In this document: piece after piece, positions 29,986 to 37,844 of the stretch
Layout: the number at the start of each line of letters is the position of its first letter
How positions within the stretch are numbered: position 1 is the stretch's first letter
Origin: Nannocystis sp. RBIL2
GTDB taxonomy: Bacteria > Myxococcota_A > Polyangia > Nannocystales > Nannocystaceae
Direction of reading: 5' to 3'
Assembly (NCBI RefSeq): GCF_026626745.1
Contig: NZ_JAPNJW010000002.1
Span: 1,884,151 to 1,948,150 of the forward strand
Length of the DNA stretch: 64,000 nucleotides
Made by a program: the position numbers and the translations under genes
The notes under the pieces: generated by a model
Seen by the model: the letters and a program-made list of their open reading frames with translations, nothing else
Told to the model about the DNA's origin: nothing
The model's database searches: none

Positions 29986-30891
29986 GTGCGAGACCTCTGC
30001 GCCGCCCTGATCCAGCTCGGCAGCGGGGCTGACCCCGTCCCCAGCCTCGCTCGCGCCGCCGAACTCACGCGCGAGGCGCTCGCGCACGGCGCCGAGCTCG
30101 TCGTGTTGCCCGAGAATTTCTGGGCCGTCGCCCCGCCGGGCCTCGACCGTCGGCCGTGGGCGGTCGATCTCAGCGCCCTGGGTCCAGGCGGCGATCTCCA
30201 CGGCGAGCCGCCACCGGTGCTGCGACCCTTCCTCTTTCTCTCACGGGAGTACCCGGCGGCGGTGATCATCCTCGGCGGCCTGCCGGAGCTGCCCCCGGCC
30301 GGCGGCGAGGGCAAGTTCTACAACACCCTGGTCGCCGTGTTCGGCGGCCGCGTGGTCGCGGTCTACCGCAAGATCCACCGCTTCGACGCCACCTTGCCGG
30401 ACGGCTCGCGCGCCTCCGAGTCCGACGTCATCCTCGCGGGCGAGACTCCGCACGTGCTCGTCGCGCCGTTCGGCAAGATCGGCCTCAGCATCTGCTACGA
30501 CCTCCGCTTCCCCGAGCTTTATCGCGCGCTCTCCGCCGCCGGCGCGGAGATCCTCGTCGTGCCCTCGGCCTTCACCCTTCTGACCGGCATCGACCACTGG
30601 GAGCCGCTGCTGCGCGCCCGCGCCATCGAGAACCAGGCCTACGTGCTCGCTCCGGCGCAGTACGGGCCGCACGGCCACGGCCGCCACAGCTTCGGCCACA
30701 GCCTCGCCGTCGACCCGTGGGGCGCCGTCATCGCCCAGGTCTCGCGCGGCGAGGGCCTCGCCCTCACCTGGCTGCGCGCCGACCTGCTCCAGCGCGTCCG
30801 CAGCGACTTGCCCGCGCTGACGCACCGCCGCCTCCACGGCGTAACTCCGGCCGAGGTCGTCACGTTGTCGGCCGAAGAGACCTCGGCGTGA
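29986..30891 (+). CDS. Carbon-nitrogen hydrolase (nitrilase superfamily, Nit-type amidase)
   Basis: A 301-residue cytoplasmic amidase of the nitrilase fold. The Glu-Lys-Cys triad is visible: ELVVLPENFW, VAVYRKIHRFD and GLSICYDLRFPELYR. LRARAIENQAYVLAPAQYG is the conserved C-terminal segment. Closest in pattern to Nit1/Nit2-type enzymes (deaminated glutathione amidase or omega-amidase); the substrate cannot be fixed from sequence. The GTG at 29986 is chosen because the protein then begins VRDLCAALIQL, the family start, and because a -10 box sits at leaderless distance. It is divergent from rimP and its stop overlaps the sigma-factor GTG. Confidence 0.9.
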   Translation: MRDLCAALIQLGSGADPVPSLARAAELTREALAHGAELVVLPENFWAVAPPGLDRRPWAVDLSALGPGGDLHGEPPPVLRPFLFLSREYPAAVIILGGLPELPPAGGEGKFYNTLVAVFGGRVVAVYRKIHRFDATLPDGSRASESDVILAGETPHVLVAPFGKIGLSICYDLRFPELYRALSAAGAEILVVPSAFTLLTGIDHWEPLLRARAIENQAYVLAPAQYGPHGHGRHSFGHSLAVDPWGAVIAQVSRGEGLALTWLRADLLQRVRSDLPALTHRRLHGVTPAEVVTLSAEETSA

Positions 30892-31583
30892 CCTCTCCCG
30901 GCACCGGCCGCACCTCCGGCACGGGCCGCGCCTCCGGCCCCGGCCGCGGCGCTCCACCCGGCCTCCACGCCCTGATGGACCGCTACCTCGACGGCGACGC
31001 GCGGGCCTTCGCCGCCCTGCACGCCGCCCTCGTCCCTCGCCTCACGGCCTTCCTCGTGCACCTCGTCCGCGACACCACCGCCGCCGATGACCTGGTCCAG
31101 GCGACCTGGCTCAAAGCGCACCTCGCCCGGGCCCGCTTCCAGGTCCAGGGCACGAGCCCCGACGGCGCGGTGCAGGCCTGGTACTTCACGATCGCGCGCA
31201 ACCTCGCGGTCGACTGGCTGCGCGCGCAGATCCGGGAGCGCCGCCGCCGCGAGCCCGGCGCCGGCGGCGCCGACGAGCGCGATCCGCTGGCAGAGATCCC
31301 GTCGGACCTGCCGACCGCCGAGGAACTGGAGATCGGCGAGGCCGAGGCGCAGGAGATCGCCTCGCGGGTCCGCGACGCCCTGGCCCAGCTGCCCGCCGGT
31401 CAACGCGAGATCGTCGAGCTCCACAAGTTCCAGGGCCTGAGCATGGCCGAGATCGCGGCGCGCCTGCGGATCCGCGAGGGCGCCGTGCGAGTCCGGGCCC
31501 ACCGCGCCTACAAGGCCCTCGCGCAGTGGCTGACCCCTTCGTTGCGAGCCCTGCTCGTGTTGCTCGCGCGAGGTGGGGCATGA
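30888..31583 (+). CDS. ECF-type RNA polymerase sigma factor
   Basis: A 231-residue sigma70-family factor. Region 2 carries ARAFAALHAALVPRLTAFL and DDLVQATWLKAHLARARF, with WYFTIARNLAVDWLRAQ. After a charged spacer, region 4 carries ALAQLPAGQREIVELHKFQGLSMAEIAARLRIREGAVRVRAHRAY. No region 1.1 or 3, so ECF. The start is taken as the GTG at 30888 (GTGA overlap with the nitrilase stop), which gives a Gly/Thr-rich leader; an ATG at 30975 (MDRYLDGDARAF) is the alternative. It is followed by overlapping genes for a 58-residue protein and an NrsF-like membrane protein, the likely anti-sigma. Confidence 0.92.
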   Translation: MTSPGTGRTSGTGRASGPGRGAPPGLHALMDRYLDGDARAFAALHAALVPRLTAFLVHLVRDTTAADDLVQATWLKAHLARARFQVQGTSPDGAVQAWYFTIARNLAVDWLRAQIRERRRREPGAGGADERDPLAEIPSDLPTAEELEIGEAEAQEIASRVRDALAQLPAGQREIVELHKFQGLSMAEIAARLRIREGAVRVRAHRAYKALAQWLTPSLRALLVLLARGGA

Positions 31584-31756
31584 CTGCGAGCTGTCCTCCT
31601 GTCGCCCCTCGTCTCGCGCGCACGCGGCGGAGCGCGACCGACCGCATCCTCATGGGCTCGGGTCTCACGCGGGCCATCCGCATGGAGGCCGACGGCGCCG
31701 TCATCGTCAGCCGCGGCCCGGGAGCGAGTCGCCTGGCCTCGGGAGGTCACGCGTGA
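31580..31756 (+). CDS. Small hypothetical protein between sigma and anti-sigma genes, 58 residues
   Basis: Start ATG overlaps the sigma stop (ATGA) and its stop overlaps the next GTG (GTGA), so it is locked into the operon by translation. It begins MTASCPPVAPRLARTRRSA, has an Arg-rich first half and a second half TRAIRMEADGAVIVSRGPG. No membrane segment; one Cys. I do not recognise it. The double 4-nt overlap is the main reason to accept it. Confidence 0.65.
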   Translation: MTASCPPVAPRLARTRRSATDRILMGSGLTRAIRMEADGAVIVSRGPGASRLASGGHA

Positions 31757-32388
31757 CCATCGACGCCAAAGCGCTGATCGCCGACGACCTCGGCGAGCGC
31801 CGGCGCGAGCGCCTGCAGCACTTCCGGCCGGCCTGGCTGCTGGCCGTGGCGATCCCCGTCGTCGGCCTGCTCGCCACCGGCGCGCGCGACGACTTCTGGG
31901 CCCAGCCGACCTGGATCCTCGGCCTCCAGGCCCTGGTGTGGGGCCTCGCCCTGTTCGCCTTGCCCGCCCTCGGGCTCGGCCTGTGGTTCCCCGGGCGCGC
32001 CGCCCGGGTCGTGCTCGGGCTCATCGCCGCCGCCGTCGCCGTCCTGGTCGCCGCGGGACCTGCTCTTTTCGACAGGTCCTACCCGACAGGTCTCGAAGAC
32101 CACCCGATCTACCAGGTCGGCTGCGCCTCGCTGACTCTCGGCGCCGGCGCGCTGGTGCTGGCGGTCTGCGCCCTCAGCGGGGCCTTCGCCCAGCGCCGGC
32201 GCAGCGCCGGCGCGCTGTGGCTGGCCGCCGCGATCGCCCTCATCGGGATCGACACCACCACCTGGCACTGCGTGATCACCGGCCTCGATCACACCCTGCC
32301 CTCGCACCTCGGCGCCGGCGTCCTCATGCTCCTGGCCGCCGGCCTCGTCGGCGCCGCCCTGCACCGCCGCCAGCGCCTGACCGACTGA
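31753..32388 (+). CDS. Six-helix membrane protein, NrsF/DUF1109-like, probable anti-sigma factor
   Basis: A 211-residue protein with a cytoplasmic N-terminus (VTIDAKALIADDLGERRRER) followed by six membrane segments at about 25-43, 51-72, 79-98, 118-138, 145-163 and 176-200. The end WHCVITGLDHTLPSHLGAGVL resembles the last helices of NrsF (DUF1109) proteins, which hold ECF sigma factors at the inner membrane. Context supports this: it is the third gene of the overlapping sigma cluster. Cys residues near helices 4, 5 and 6 could be redox sensors. A three-unit 14-bp repeat at 32059-32100 codes the loop after helix 3. The family link is by pattern only. Confidence 0.7.
   Translation: MTIDAKALIADDLGERRRERLQHFRPAWLLAVAIPVVGLLATGARDDFWAQPTWILGLQALVWGLALFALPALGLGLWFPGRAARVVLGLIAAAVAVLVAAGPALFDRSYPTGLEDHPIYQVGCASLTLGAGALVLAVCALSGAFAQRRRSAGALWLAAAIALIGIDTTTWHCVITGLDHTLPSHLGAGVLMLLAAGLVGAALHRRQRLTD
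32059..32100. repeat. 14-bp-pitch palindromic repeat, three units
   Basis: CCTG 32059, CAGG 32073, CAGG 32087, spaced 14 bp, in the coding sequence of the NrsF-like protein. GACAGGTCC and GACAGGTCT cores. Confidence 0.7.
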
Positions 32389-32518
32389 CCCGTGAGCCGT
32401 CGAACGGCCGCTTCGGCGCGCCCTGCACCGTCACCAGCGCCAGCCCCACTGACCCGCGAGGCGCGGCGGACTCGTCGGCACTGCTCTGCCCCGCCAGCGC
32501 CTGACCGACTGACCCGCG
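32358..32518 (+). repeat. Threefold imperfect copy of the 3' end of the NrsF-like gene
   Basis: The segment spanning the last codons and stop (32358-32393, CCTGCACCGCCGCCAGCG onwards) recurs at 32421-32457 and at 32485-32518. All share CAGCGCC and CACTGACCCG or GACTGACCCG. The two downstream copies are non-coding; the third is the closer match. It looks like tandem duplication of a gene end. Confidence 0.65.
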
Positions 32519-32670
32519 TCTCGACCGCGAGCCGCCGCAGAGCGGAGGCCGCCGCGCCCGAGCCAGGCCCAGCCGCCGCCGGCCTCGTCGCGAACCTCTC
32601 CCTGCCCCACCCGACCTGTCGCGTGCAGCAGGCCGCGCACCGGCCAGGATCTGAGATAGGCTGCGCGCGC

Positions 32671-33723
32671 GTGGCCACCGAGCACATTCTCACCCGCGGC
32701 AGCGACACCATCCGCATCGTCCACGACGGCTGCGACCTCGTCACCGGCGAGGGCGAGAACAGCGTCACCCAGACCTTCGACGACGACGCCGAGGCCCGCT
32801 CGCACCTCGACTACGTCCTGCGCCGCCTGCAACGCACCGGCTACGGCGTCAGCAGCCGGCGGTTCGCCCCCGAGCAGGCCCAGGCGGACGTGCACGACGA
32901 CCTGTTCGAGTGGGACTCCGAGCATCGCCGCCTCCGCTGCGTGTTCACCGACAGCGTGGGCGTGCGGACCCGCTGCGAGGTCCTGCCCGACGTCGCCGCC
33001 GCGCGCGGGGCCGCAAGTCTCCACCTGGTGTGCGACCCGGCCAGCCCCGGCAACACTCTCGCCGTCGCGCTGAGCGAGCGGCCGCTCCCGCAGGTGCGCA
33101 GCTTCGTCTTCGACACCCCGTTCCAGACCGTCACGCGCCAGCGCGACAACAGCCCCGGCCGGCTCGACCTCGTCCTGCAGGCGCTGCCCGCCCTCGAGTC
33201 GGTCTACGTCACCGGCGCAGTCGAGCTGCGCGGCTGTCAGCACGCCCGCCTCAAGCATCTCCACCTGCTCGGCGATCCGCTGCCGGCCGACGCGCTGGCG
33301 GGTCTGGGCAGCAGCGAGTTCCCTGCGCTCGAGCGGCTGGTCCTGTGTCTCAGCCGCGACGACGAGCCCGCCTCGACGAGCGAGGTCGTCCGCGCCTTGC
33401 GGCGGCTGCGGGCGCCCGCCCTGCGCCACGTCTACCTGTCGGGCAGCGACGACCTGGTCGCGCTGCTCGACGAGCTGTGCGCGACCCCGTTGCCGCCGTG
33501 GACCGTCCTCTCGGTCGAGGGCATCCTGCGCGACGAGGACGACCTGCTTGACATCCTCCAGGCCCGCGCCGACACCCTCGGCCGCCTCGGCCGCCTCGCC
33601 CTCCCGCTCGTCGACGACCTGTCCGACGACGCCGCCGAGCGCGCCCTCCAGCTCCTGCCGCGCGTCATCGACTGCGACGAGCTGCCCGACCAGCTGCTGC
33701 CCGGCGTCTACGAGGAGTGGTGA
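32671..33723 (+). CDS. Leucine-rich-repeat protein with WGR-like N-terminus
   Basis: A 350-residue cytoplasmic protein. Residues about 1-60 have the WGR pattern: a charged strand region, then DDDAEARSHLDYVLRRLQRTGYG. The middle and C-terminal parts show irregular leucine-rich repeats (LPALESVYVTGAVELRGC, ARLKHLHLLGD, FPALERLVLCLSR, APALRHVYLSG). This combination is seen in the STM4015-type family of unknown role. The GTG at 32671 is chosen: a TAGGCT box lies 8 bp before it and earlier sequence is repeat-derived. No signal peptide. The function is probably protein-protein interaction; no enzyme motif seen. Confidence 0.75.
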   Translation: MATEHILTRGSDTIRIVHDGCDLVTGEGENSVTQTFDDDAEARSHLDYVLRRLQRTGYGVSSRRFAPEQAQADVHDDLFEWDSEHRRLRCVFTDSVGVRTRCEVLPDVAAARGAASLHLVCDPASPGNTLAVALSERPLPQVRSFVFDTPFQTVTRQRDNSPGRLDLVLQALPALESVYVTGAVELRGCQHARLKHLHLLGDPLPADALAGLGSSEFPALERLVLCLSRDDEPASTSEVVRALRRLRAPALRHVYLSGSDDLVALLDELCATPLPPWTVLSVEGILRDEDDLLDILQARADTLGRLGRLALPLVDDLSDDAAERALQLLPRVIDCDELPDQLLPGVYEEW

Positions 33724-33739
33724 GCTCTGGCCTCGGGGG

Positions 33740-34013
33740 CATGTTCTATAGAACATGTCCCTGAGGACCTGCGCCAACGGCCCTCACCTTCGGTCCCGAC
33801 TGGATCTTACGATCGGTGTCATGTCCTCAGAGACATGTCCCATCGGACATGTCTCTTGAGAACTTCACGGCAGCGCCTGCCGGCGATCGTCTTCGCGGCA
33901 TGCGCCATCGGACATGTCCCTGAGATCCTGACGGCAGCGCTTCGGGCCTGACAGGATCCGGCGCTCGAGCGCCTGTCCTCGAGAGCATGTTCCATCAGAC
34001 ATGCCTCTGAGAC
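33740..34013. repeat. Intergenic cluster of four 14-bp-pitch repeat arrays
   Basis: Fills most of the 334-bp gap between two convergent genes. Units start at 33740, 33754, 33768; at 33820, 33834, 33848; at 33899, 33913, 33927; and at 33972, 33986, 34000. Every step within an array is exactly 14 bp. The core is GGACATGTCC with degenerate neighbours (AGCATGTTCC, GAACATGTCC). ACGGCAGCGC also recurs at 33867 and 33931. No gene is seen here. Confidence 0.85.
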
Positions 34014-34057
34014 CCCTCTCCGCCTCGCCAGCGGCGAGCGCCTCCGGCACCGCAGCG

Positions 34058-35047
34058 TCACCCCTGTCCCGCGAGCCACGCGGCCGTCCGCCGCAGCCCC
34101 TCGTCGAGCTCGACCTCCGCGCGGAACCCCAGCAGCTCCGCCGCCCTGTCGGTCGTCGCCGCCGAGCGGGCGATCTCTCCCGCGCGCGCCGGCGCGAACG
34201 CGATCGCCTCTGCCTTCACCCCGCAGGCCCGCTGCACCGCCGCTGCCAGCTCGACGATCGCCACCTCGTGTCCAGTGCCGATGTTGATCCCCGCCGGCTC
34301 GGGTGGCCCCGAGGTCACGTCCTTTAAAAGGACATGTCCCTGCGACCCTGCTCCGGCGGCCAGGCAGATCGCCCGGGCCACGTCGCCCACGTAGATCAGG
34401 TCGCGCGTCTGCTTGCCGTCGCCGAAGATCGTCAGCGGCTCTCCGCCCCGCGCCCGCGCCAGGAACGTCGCCACCACCCCCGAGTACGGGCTCTTCGGGT
34501 CTTGCCGCGGCCCGTAGACGTTGAACAGCCGCAGGCACACCGTCTGAAGCCCGTGCAGCGGCCCCAGGCAGCCGAGGTACAGCTCCGCCGCTCGTTTGGC
34601 CGCGCCGTACGGCGACAGCGGGGTCGTCGGCTCGCTCTCCGTCACCGGCACCCGGCGCGGCTCGCCGTAGACCGCCGCCGACGACGCGAACACGAACCGT
34701 CGCACCCCGGCCGCGGCCGCCCACAGCGCCAGGCGGGTCGTCGCGCGCAGGTTGACGTCGAGGTCGTCGATCGGCGCGGAGATCGATCGCACCACCGACG
34801 TCTGGGCCGCCAGGTGGACCACCGCCGCGAACGGCCCGTGCCCGGCCAGCAGCAGCCCGACCTCCCCGCGCACGTCGCCCTCGACCACCTCGACCTGCGG
34901 GTCGTCTGTCCATTCAGACAGGTTCTCACGCCGCCCCGTGCTGAAGTCGTCGAGCACCACCACTCGCCGGCCCGCCGCGCGCAGCGCCGCCACCGTGTGC
35001 GAGCCGATGAACCCGGCCCCGCCGGTCACGAGCACCGCGTCGTTCAC
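34058..35047 (-). CDS. galE: NAD-dependent sugar-nucleotide epimerase/dehydratase (GalE-like)
   Basis: An extended short-chain dehydrogenase, 329 residues. VLVTGGAGFIGSHTV binds NAD; VVHLAAQTSV, FASSAAVYG and the YxxxK pair in SPYGAAKRAAELYL are the active site; LRLFNVYGPRQ follows. Sequence fits UDP-glucose/UDP-GlcNAc 4-epimerases, but exact sugar specificity is not decided. The C-terminal half contains an insert, SQGHVLLKDVTSG, just before GINIGTG. It is encoded by a copy of the 14-bp repeat (CATG 34333, CCTG 34347) and is absent from typical relatives. It is 12 bp after the deaminase gene. Confidence 0.9.
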   Translation of the reverse strand: MNDAVLVTGGAGFIGSHTVAALRAAGRRVVVLDDFSTGRRENLSEWTDDPQVEVVEGDVRGEVGLLLAGHGPFAAVVHLAAQTSVVRSISAPIDDLDVNLRATTRLALWAAAAGVRRFVFASSAAVYGEPRRVPVTESEPTTPLSPYGAAKRAAELYLGCLGPLHGLQTVCLRLFNVYGPRQDPKSPYSGVVATFLARARGGEPLTIFGDGKQTRDLIYVGDVARAICLAAGAGSQGHVLLKDVTSGPPEPAGINIGTGHEVAIVELAAAVQRACGVKAEAIAFAPARAGEIARSAATTDRAAELLGFRAEVELDEGLRRTAAWLAGQG

Positions 35048-35059
35048 CGGTCCAGCCTA

Positions 35060-35530
35060 TCAGCGCCGCGACGCCAGCGCGAACGGGTTGTCCGGCCACA
35101 GCGACGCGTCGCCTTGCACGATCTCCAGCGACTGCGCCGCCAGCGGCAGCGTCAGCTGCTGGTACAGCGCCGACGTCGTGAACCCGTACGGCTCGCCGTC
35201 GGCGTTGCTGTACGCGAACACCACCCGGCGCACGCTCGCCAGGTGCAGCGCCGCCAGGCACATCGGGCACGGCTGCCCGCTCGCGTACACCGTGCAGTCG
35301 TCGAGCTGCGCCCGCTCGAGCGTCGCCGCGGCCGAGCGCAGCGCCAGCATCTCCGCGTGGGCCGACGGGTCGGGCCGCAGGTGCAGCTCGTTCACCGCCT
35401 CGGCCACCAGTTGGCCCTCGCGCACCACCACCGCGCCGTAGGGGCGCCCGCCCGCCAGCGCGTTGTCGCAGGCGAGCTCGAGCGCGCGGCACAAGAACCG
35501 GTCGTCGTCGGTCACGACCACAGCATGCAC
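35060..35530 (-). CDS. Nucleoside/nucleobase deaminase (guanine or cytidine deaminase family)
   Basis: A 156-residue zinc deaminase: SAHAEMLALRSAA carries the His ligand and catalytic Glu, and SGQPCPMCLAALHLA the two Cys ligands. The dimer-forming end with ADGEPYGFTTSALYQQL resembles GuaD-type guanine deaminases more than TadA. It starts with GTG at 35530, 7 bp after the PP2C stop; GTGs at codons 4 and 6 are alternatives. The active site is complete. The role is likely purine salvage or catabolism. Confidence 0.88.
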   Translation of the reverse strand: MHAVVVTDDDRFLCRALELACDNALAGGRPYGAVVVREGQLVAEAVNELHLRPDPSAHAEMLALRSAAATLERAQLDDCTVYASGQPCPMCLAALHLASVRRVVFAYSNADGEPYGFTTSALYQQLTLPLAAQSLEIVQGDASLWPDNPFALASRR

Positions 35531-35537
35531 GCTCGCG

Positions 35538-36392
35538 TCAGACCGCCAGCTGGACCCGGTGCACGGCCACCTCTTCGCGGCCGTGGGGCAGCTCGAGGCC
35601 CTCGCCCGAGAATCGCGCGATCGCCACCGTCACGTTGTCGGGCCCGCCGGCGGCGCAGGCCGCCTCGGTCAGCGCCCGGCAGCAGCGCAGCGGGTCTTCG
35701 TAGCGGAGCATCAGCCCGAGGATCTGCTCGTCCGTCACCGGCCCGGTGAGGCCGTCGCTGCACAGCATCAGCACGTCGCCGGCGCGCAGCTGGACCACGT
35801 CGAACTCCGGCCCCACGCGCGGCTGGACCCCGAGCGCCTGCAGCAGCACGTTGCGGTGCTCGTAGTCGCGGGCCTGATCGGGGCGCAGGCGGCCGGCCGC
35901 GATCAGCTGGCCGACCACGCTGTGGTCCGTCGTGATCTGCGTCAGCGAGCGGCCGCGGCGGATGTACGCCCGCGAGTCGCCGACGTGGCCGATCAGCAAT
36001 TCTGGCCCGAAGGCCAGGGCCGCGGTGAGCGTCGTGCCCATCCCGTGGCGCGCCGGGTCTTCGACCGCCGCCGCGCGGATCTTGTCGTTGACCGCCGTGA
36101 TCGCCTCGTGCATCACGTCCTGAGCCGCCGTCGTGGTGGGGAACGGCGCCTTGCTGTGGACCACCGCCGACAGCACGTCGACCGCGATCCGCGACGCCAC
36201 GTCGCCGGCCGCCGCCCCGCCCATCCCGTCGCACACCGCGATCAGCGACCCGCGCGACGTCAGCGGCTGCACGCGCTGGTGCGGCAGCAGCCCGCGCTCC
36301 CCGGTTTGGAGGTTTTGGACCACGAAGTGGTCCTCGTTGCGCTTGCGGACGCAACCAACCTCCGTCCTTGCGAACACCTCGAGCTGCGCCAC
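35538..36392 (-). CDS. PP2C-family Ser/Thr protein phosphatase
   Basis: A 284-residue soluble phosphatase with the bacterial PP2C motifs in order: RNEDHF, AVCDGMGGAAAG, MGTTLTAAL, IGHVGDSRAY, TTDHSVV, LCSDGLTGPV and GGPDNVTV. The metal-binding Asp residues are all present. Such enzymes reverse Hanks-type kinase signalling. It starts with GTG at 36392, one base after the stop of the double-FHA gene, so the phosphatase and a phosphothreonine reader are made together. No kinase gene is adjacent. Confidence 0.95.
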   Translation of the reverse strand: MAQLEVFARTEVGCVRKRNEDHFVVQNLQTGERGLLPHQRVQPLTSRGSLIAVCDGMGGAAAGDVASRIAVDVLSAVVHSKAPFPTTTAAQDVMHEAITAVNDKIRAAAVEDPARHGMGTTLTAALAFGPELLIGHVGDSRAYIRRGRSLTQITTDHSVVGQLIAAGRLRPDQARDYEHRNVLLQALGVQPRVGPEFDVVQLRAGDVLMLCSDGLTGPVTDEQILGLMLRYEDPLRCCRALTEAACAAGGPDNVTVAIARFSGEGLELPHGREEVAVHRVQLAV

Positions 36393-36393
36393 C

Positions 36394-37737
36394 TCAGTGC
36401 ATCCTCACGCGGAAGATCTGGTCCCCGACCCGGAACATGTCGCCCGGTTGAAGGATGACATCCCCGCGGATCCTGAGATAGGTCCCGTTGGCCGAGCGGA
36501 GGTCGGTCAGCAGGACCGTCATCGCGTCTCCGCGCAGCTCCATCGCCAGCTGCGCGTGTTGCCAGCTCACGAAGGGGTCCGTGGGGAAGATGATGTCGCC
36601 GAGTTCGCGGCCGAACACGATCTGCGGGGCGCGCAGGCAGTGGACCTCGGCTTCGGCCCCGCCGACCCCGATCAGCGTCAAACGGCCCCAGGCCGGCTGC
36701 ATCGGCGTGCCGAACAGGCGGGTCGAGTCGCCGTCGAGCTCCTGCTCGCGGCCGCCCGGCGGCAGGTTCTCGAGCCGCAACAAATGGTGACCGACCAGGA
36801 AGAGATCGCCCGGAAACACCGGTTCCGGCCGCGAGATCCGGACATAGACCCCGTTGCGAGATCCGAGATCGCCGAGGCGCACTCCCCCGCCGGGCGCCGG
36901 CTCGAGGCGGGCGTGGGCCGGGCTCAGGAACTCGTCGCTCGGGAACAGTAGTTCGCCCTGCTTGCGGCCGACCACCAGAGACCCGCGCAGCGCCACCGAC
37001 TCGCCTTCCGAACCGTCGCGCTTGACCAGCACCACCCGCAGCGGCGCCGCCCCGGCCGAGCGGCGCGACGACTCGACCGCCAGCCTCGCCATCGGCGCCG
37101 ACCACGAGGGCCCGCCCGGCGAGCCGGTCACCGACACCGACGCCTGCTCGCTCGCCGGCGCCGCCTGACCCATGCGCGCAGTGTCACCGGGGCCGGGCGT
37201 CTCGCGCGGCACCGGCACCCCGTCGTCCGCTTGCCCTCGCGGGATCACGCGGGCCTGGCCCCACGAGCCCTGACCTGACTCGGCGGCCGCGCCCTCGTCG
37301 GCTCCTGCCTCGGCCGGGGGCGGGCTGGCGTTCGGGACAGGTTGAACAACCTGCGGCGCCGGGCTCGCCGTCGCCGTCGCCGGGGCGATCCCCCCCGCGT
37401 CGACGACCTGGGCGGCGGCCGGCTCGACCGCGGAAGAACGCGGCGCCGGCTCGGGTACCGGGGAGCGTGCCGGCTCCACCTCGCCCGTGCCCTCGGCCAG
37501 GCGCCGCGGGATCAACTTTATGCTCTGCGTGCTGGGCCGCGGCCGGCGAGAGTGCACGCGGAGGCCGCAGATCTGGCAGAACTCGAAGCCATCACCGAGG
37601 GGCTGCCCGCAGCGCGCGCACTTCGGGAGCGCGCTCACTGGCGCCGGCGGCGTCAGGCGATAACCGCAGATCTCGCACGCGATGGCCTCTGGGGCGTGTT
37701 CGGTGCCACAGGCGGGACAGGGGATCCACTCCGTCAT
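36394..37737 (-). CDS. Double zinc-ribbon, double FHA-domain protein
   Basis: A 447-residue cytoplasmic protein. Two short zinc ribbons at the N-terminus (CPACGTEHAPEAIACEICG at 7-25 and CARCGQPLGDGFEFCQICG) are followed by a Pro/Ala-rich linker (about 75-225). Two FHA domains follow: the first at about 235-325 (VVGRKQGELLFPSDEFLSP, GSRNGVYVRI), the second at about 350-445 (FGRELGDIIFPTDPFVSW, SANGTYLRI). FHA domains bind phosphothreonine peptides, so this is probably an adaptor in Ser/Thr-kinase signalling opposed by the adjacent PP2C. Divergent from the lipoprotein gene at 37845. Confidence 0.88.
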   Translation of the reverse strand: MTEWIPCPACGTEHAPEAIACEICGYRLTPPAPVSALPKCARCGQPLGDGFEFCQICGLRVHSRRPRPSTQSIKLIPRRLAEGTGEVEPARSPVPEPAPRSSAVEPAAAQVVDAGGIAPATATASPAPQVVQPVPNASPPPAEAGADEGAAAESGQGSWGQARVIPRGQADDGVPVPRETPGPGDTARMGQAAPASEQASVSVTGSPGGPSWSAPMARLAVESSRRSAGAAPLRVVLVKRDGSEGESVALRGSLVVGRKQGELLFPSDEFLSPAHARLEPAPGGGVRLGDLGSRNGVYVRISRPEPVFPGDLFLVGHHLLRLENLPPGGREQELDGDSTRLFGTPMQPAWGRLTLIGVGGAEAEVHCLRAPQIVFGRELGDIIFPTDPFVSWQHAQLAMELRGDAMTVLLTDLRSANGTYLRIRGDVILQPGDMFRVGDQIFRVRMH

Positions 37738-37844
37738 CGGCGTCGTGCCTGGAGAAGGCTTGCCAGGGTCGCTCGCGTGGGATAGACCCGCGCTCGCCCG
37801 CGATTCGCCCCGTCAGGGTACCCGTCCGGCTCGGACCGCGTCAA

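Noticed and set aside
29821..29990. tRNA or 6S-like RNA ahead of the rimP terminator
   Set aside because: No cloverleaf, T-loop or CCA; the base pairing fits a terminator/antiterminator better.
33740..34013. CRISPR array
   Set aside because: Units are 14 bp with only four variable bases, degenerate and palindromic; there are no 25-40-bp repeats, no unique spacers and no cas genes.
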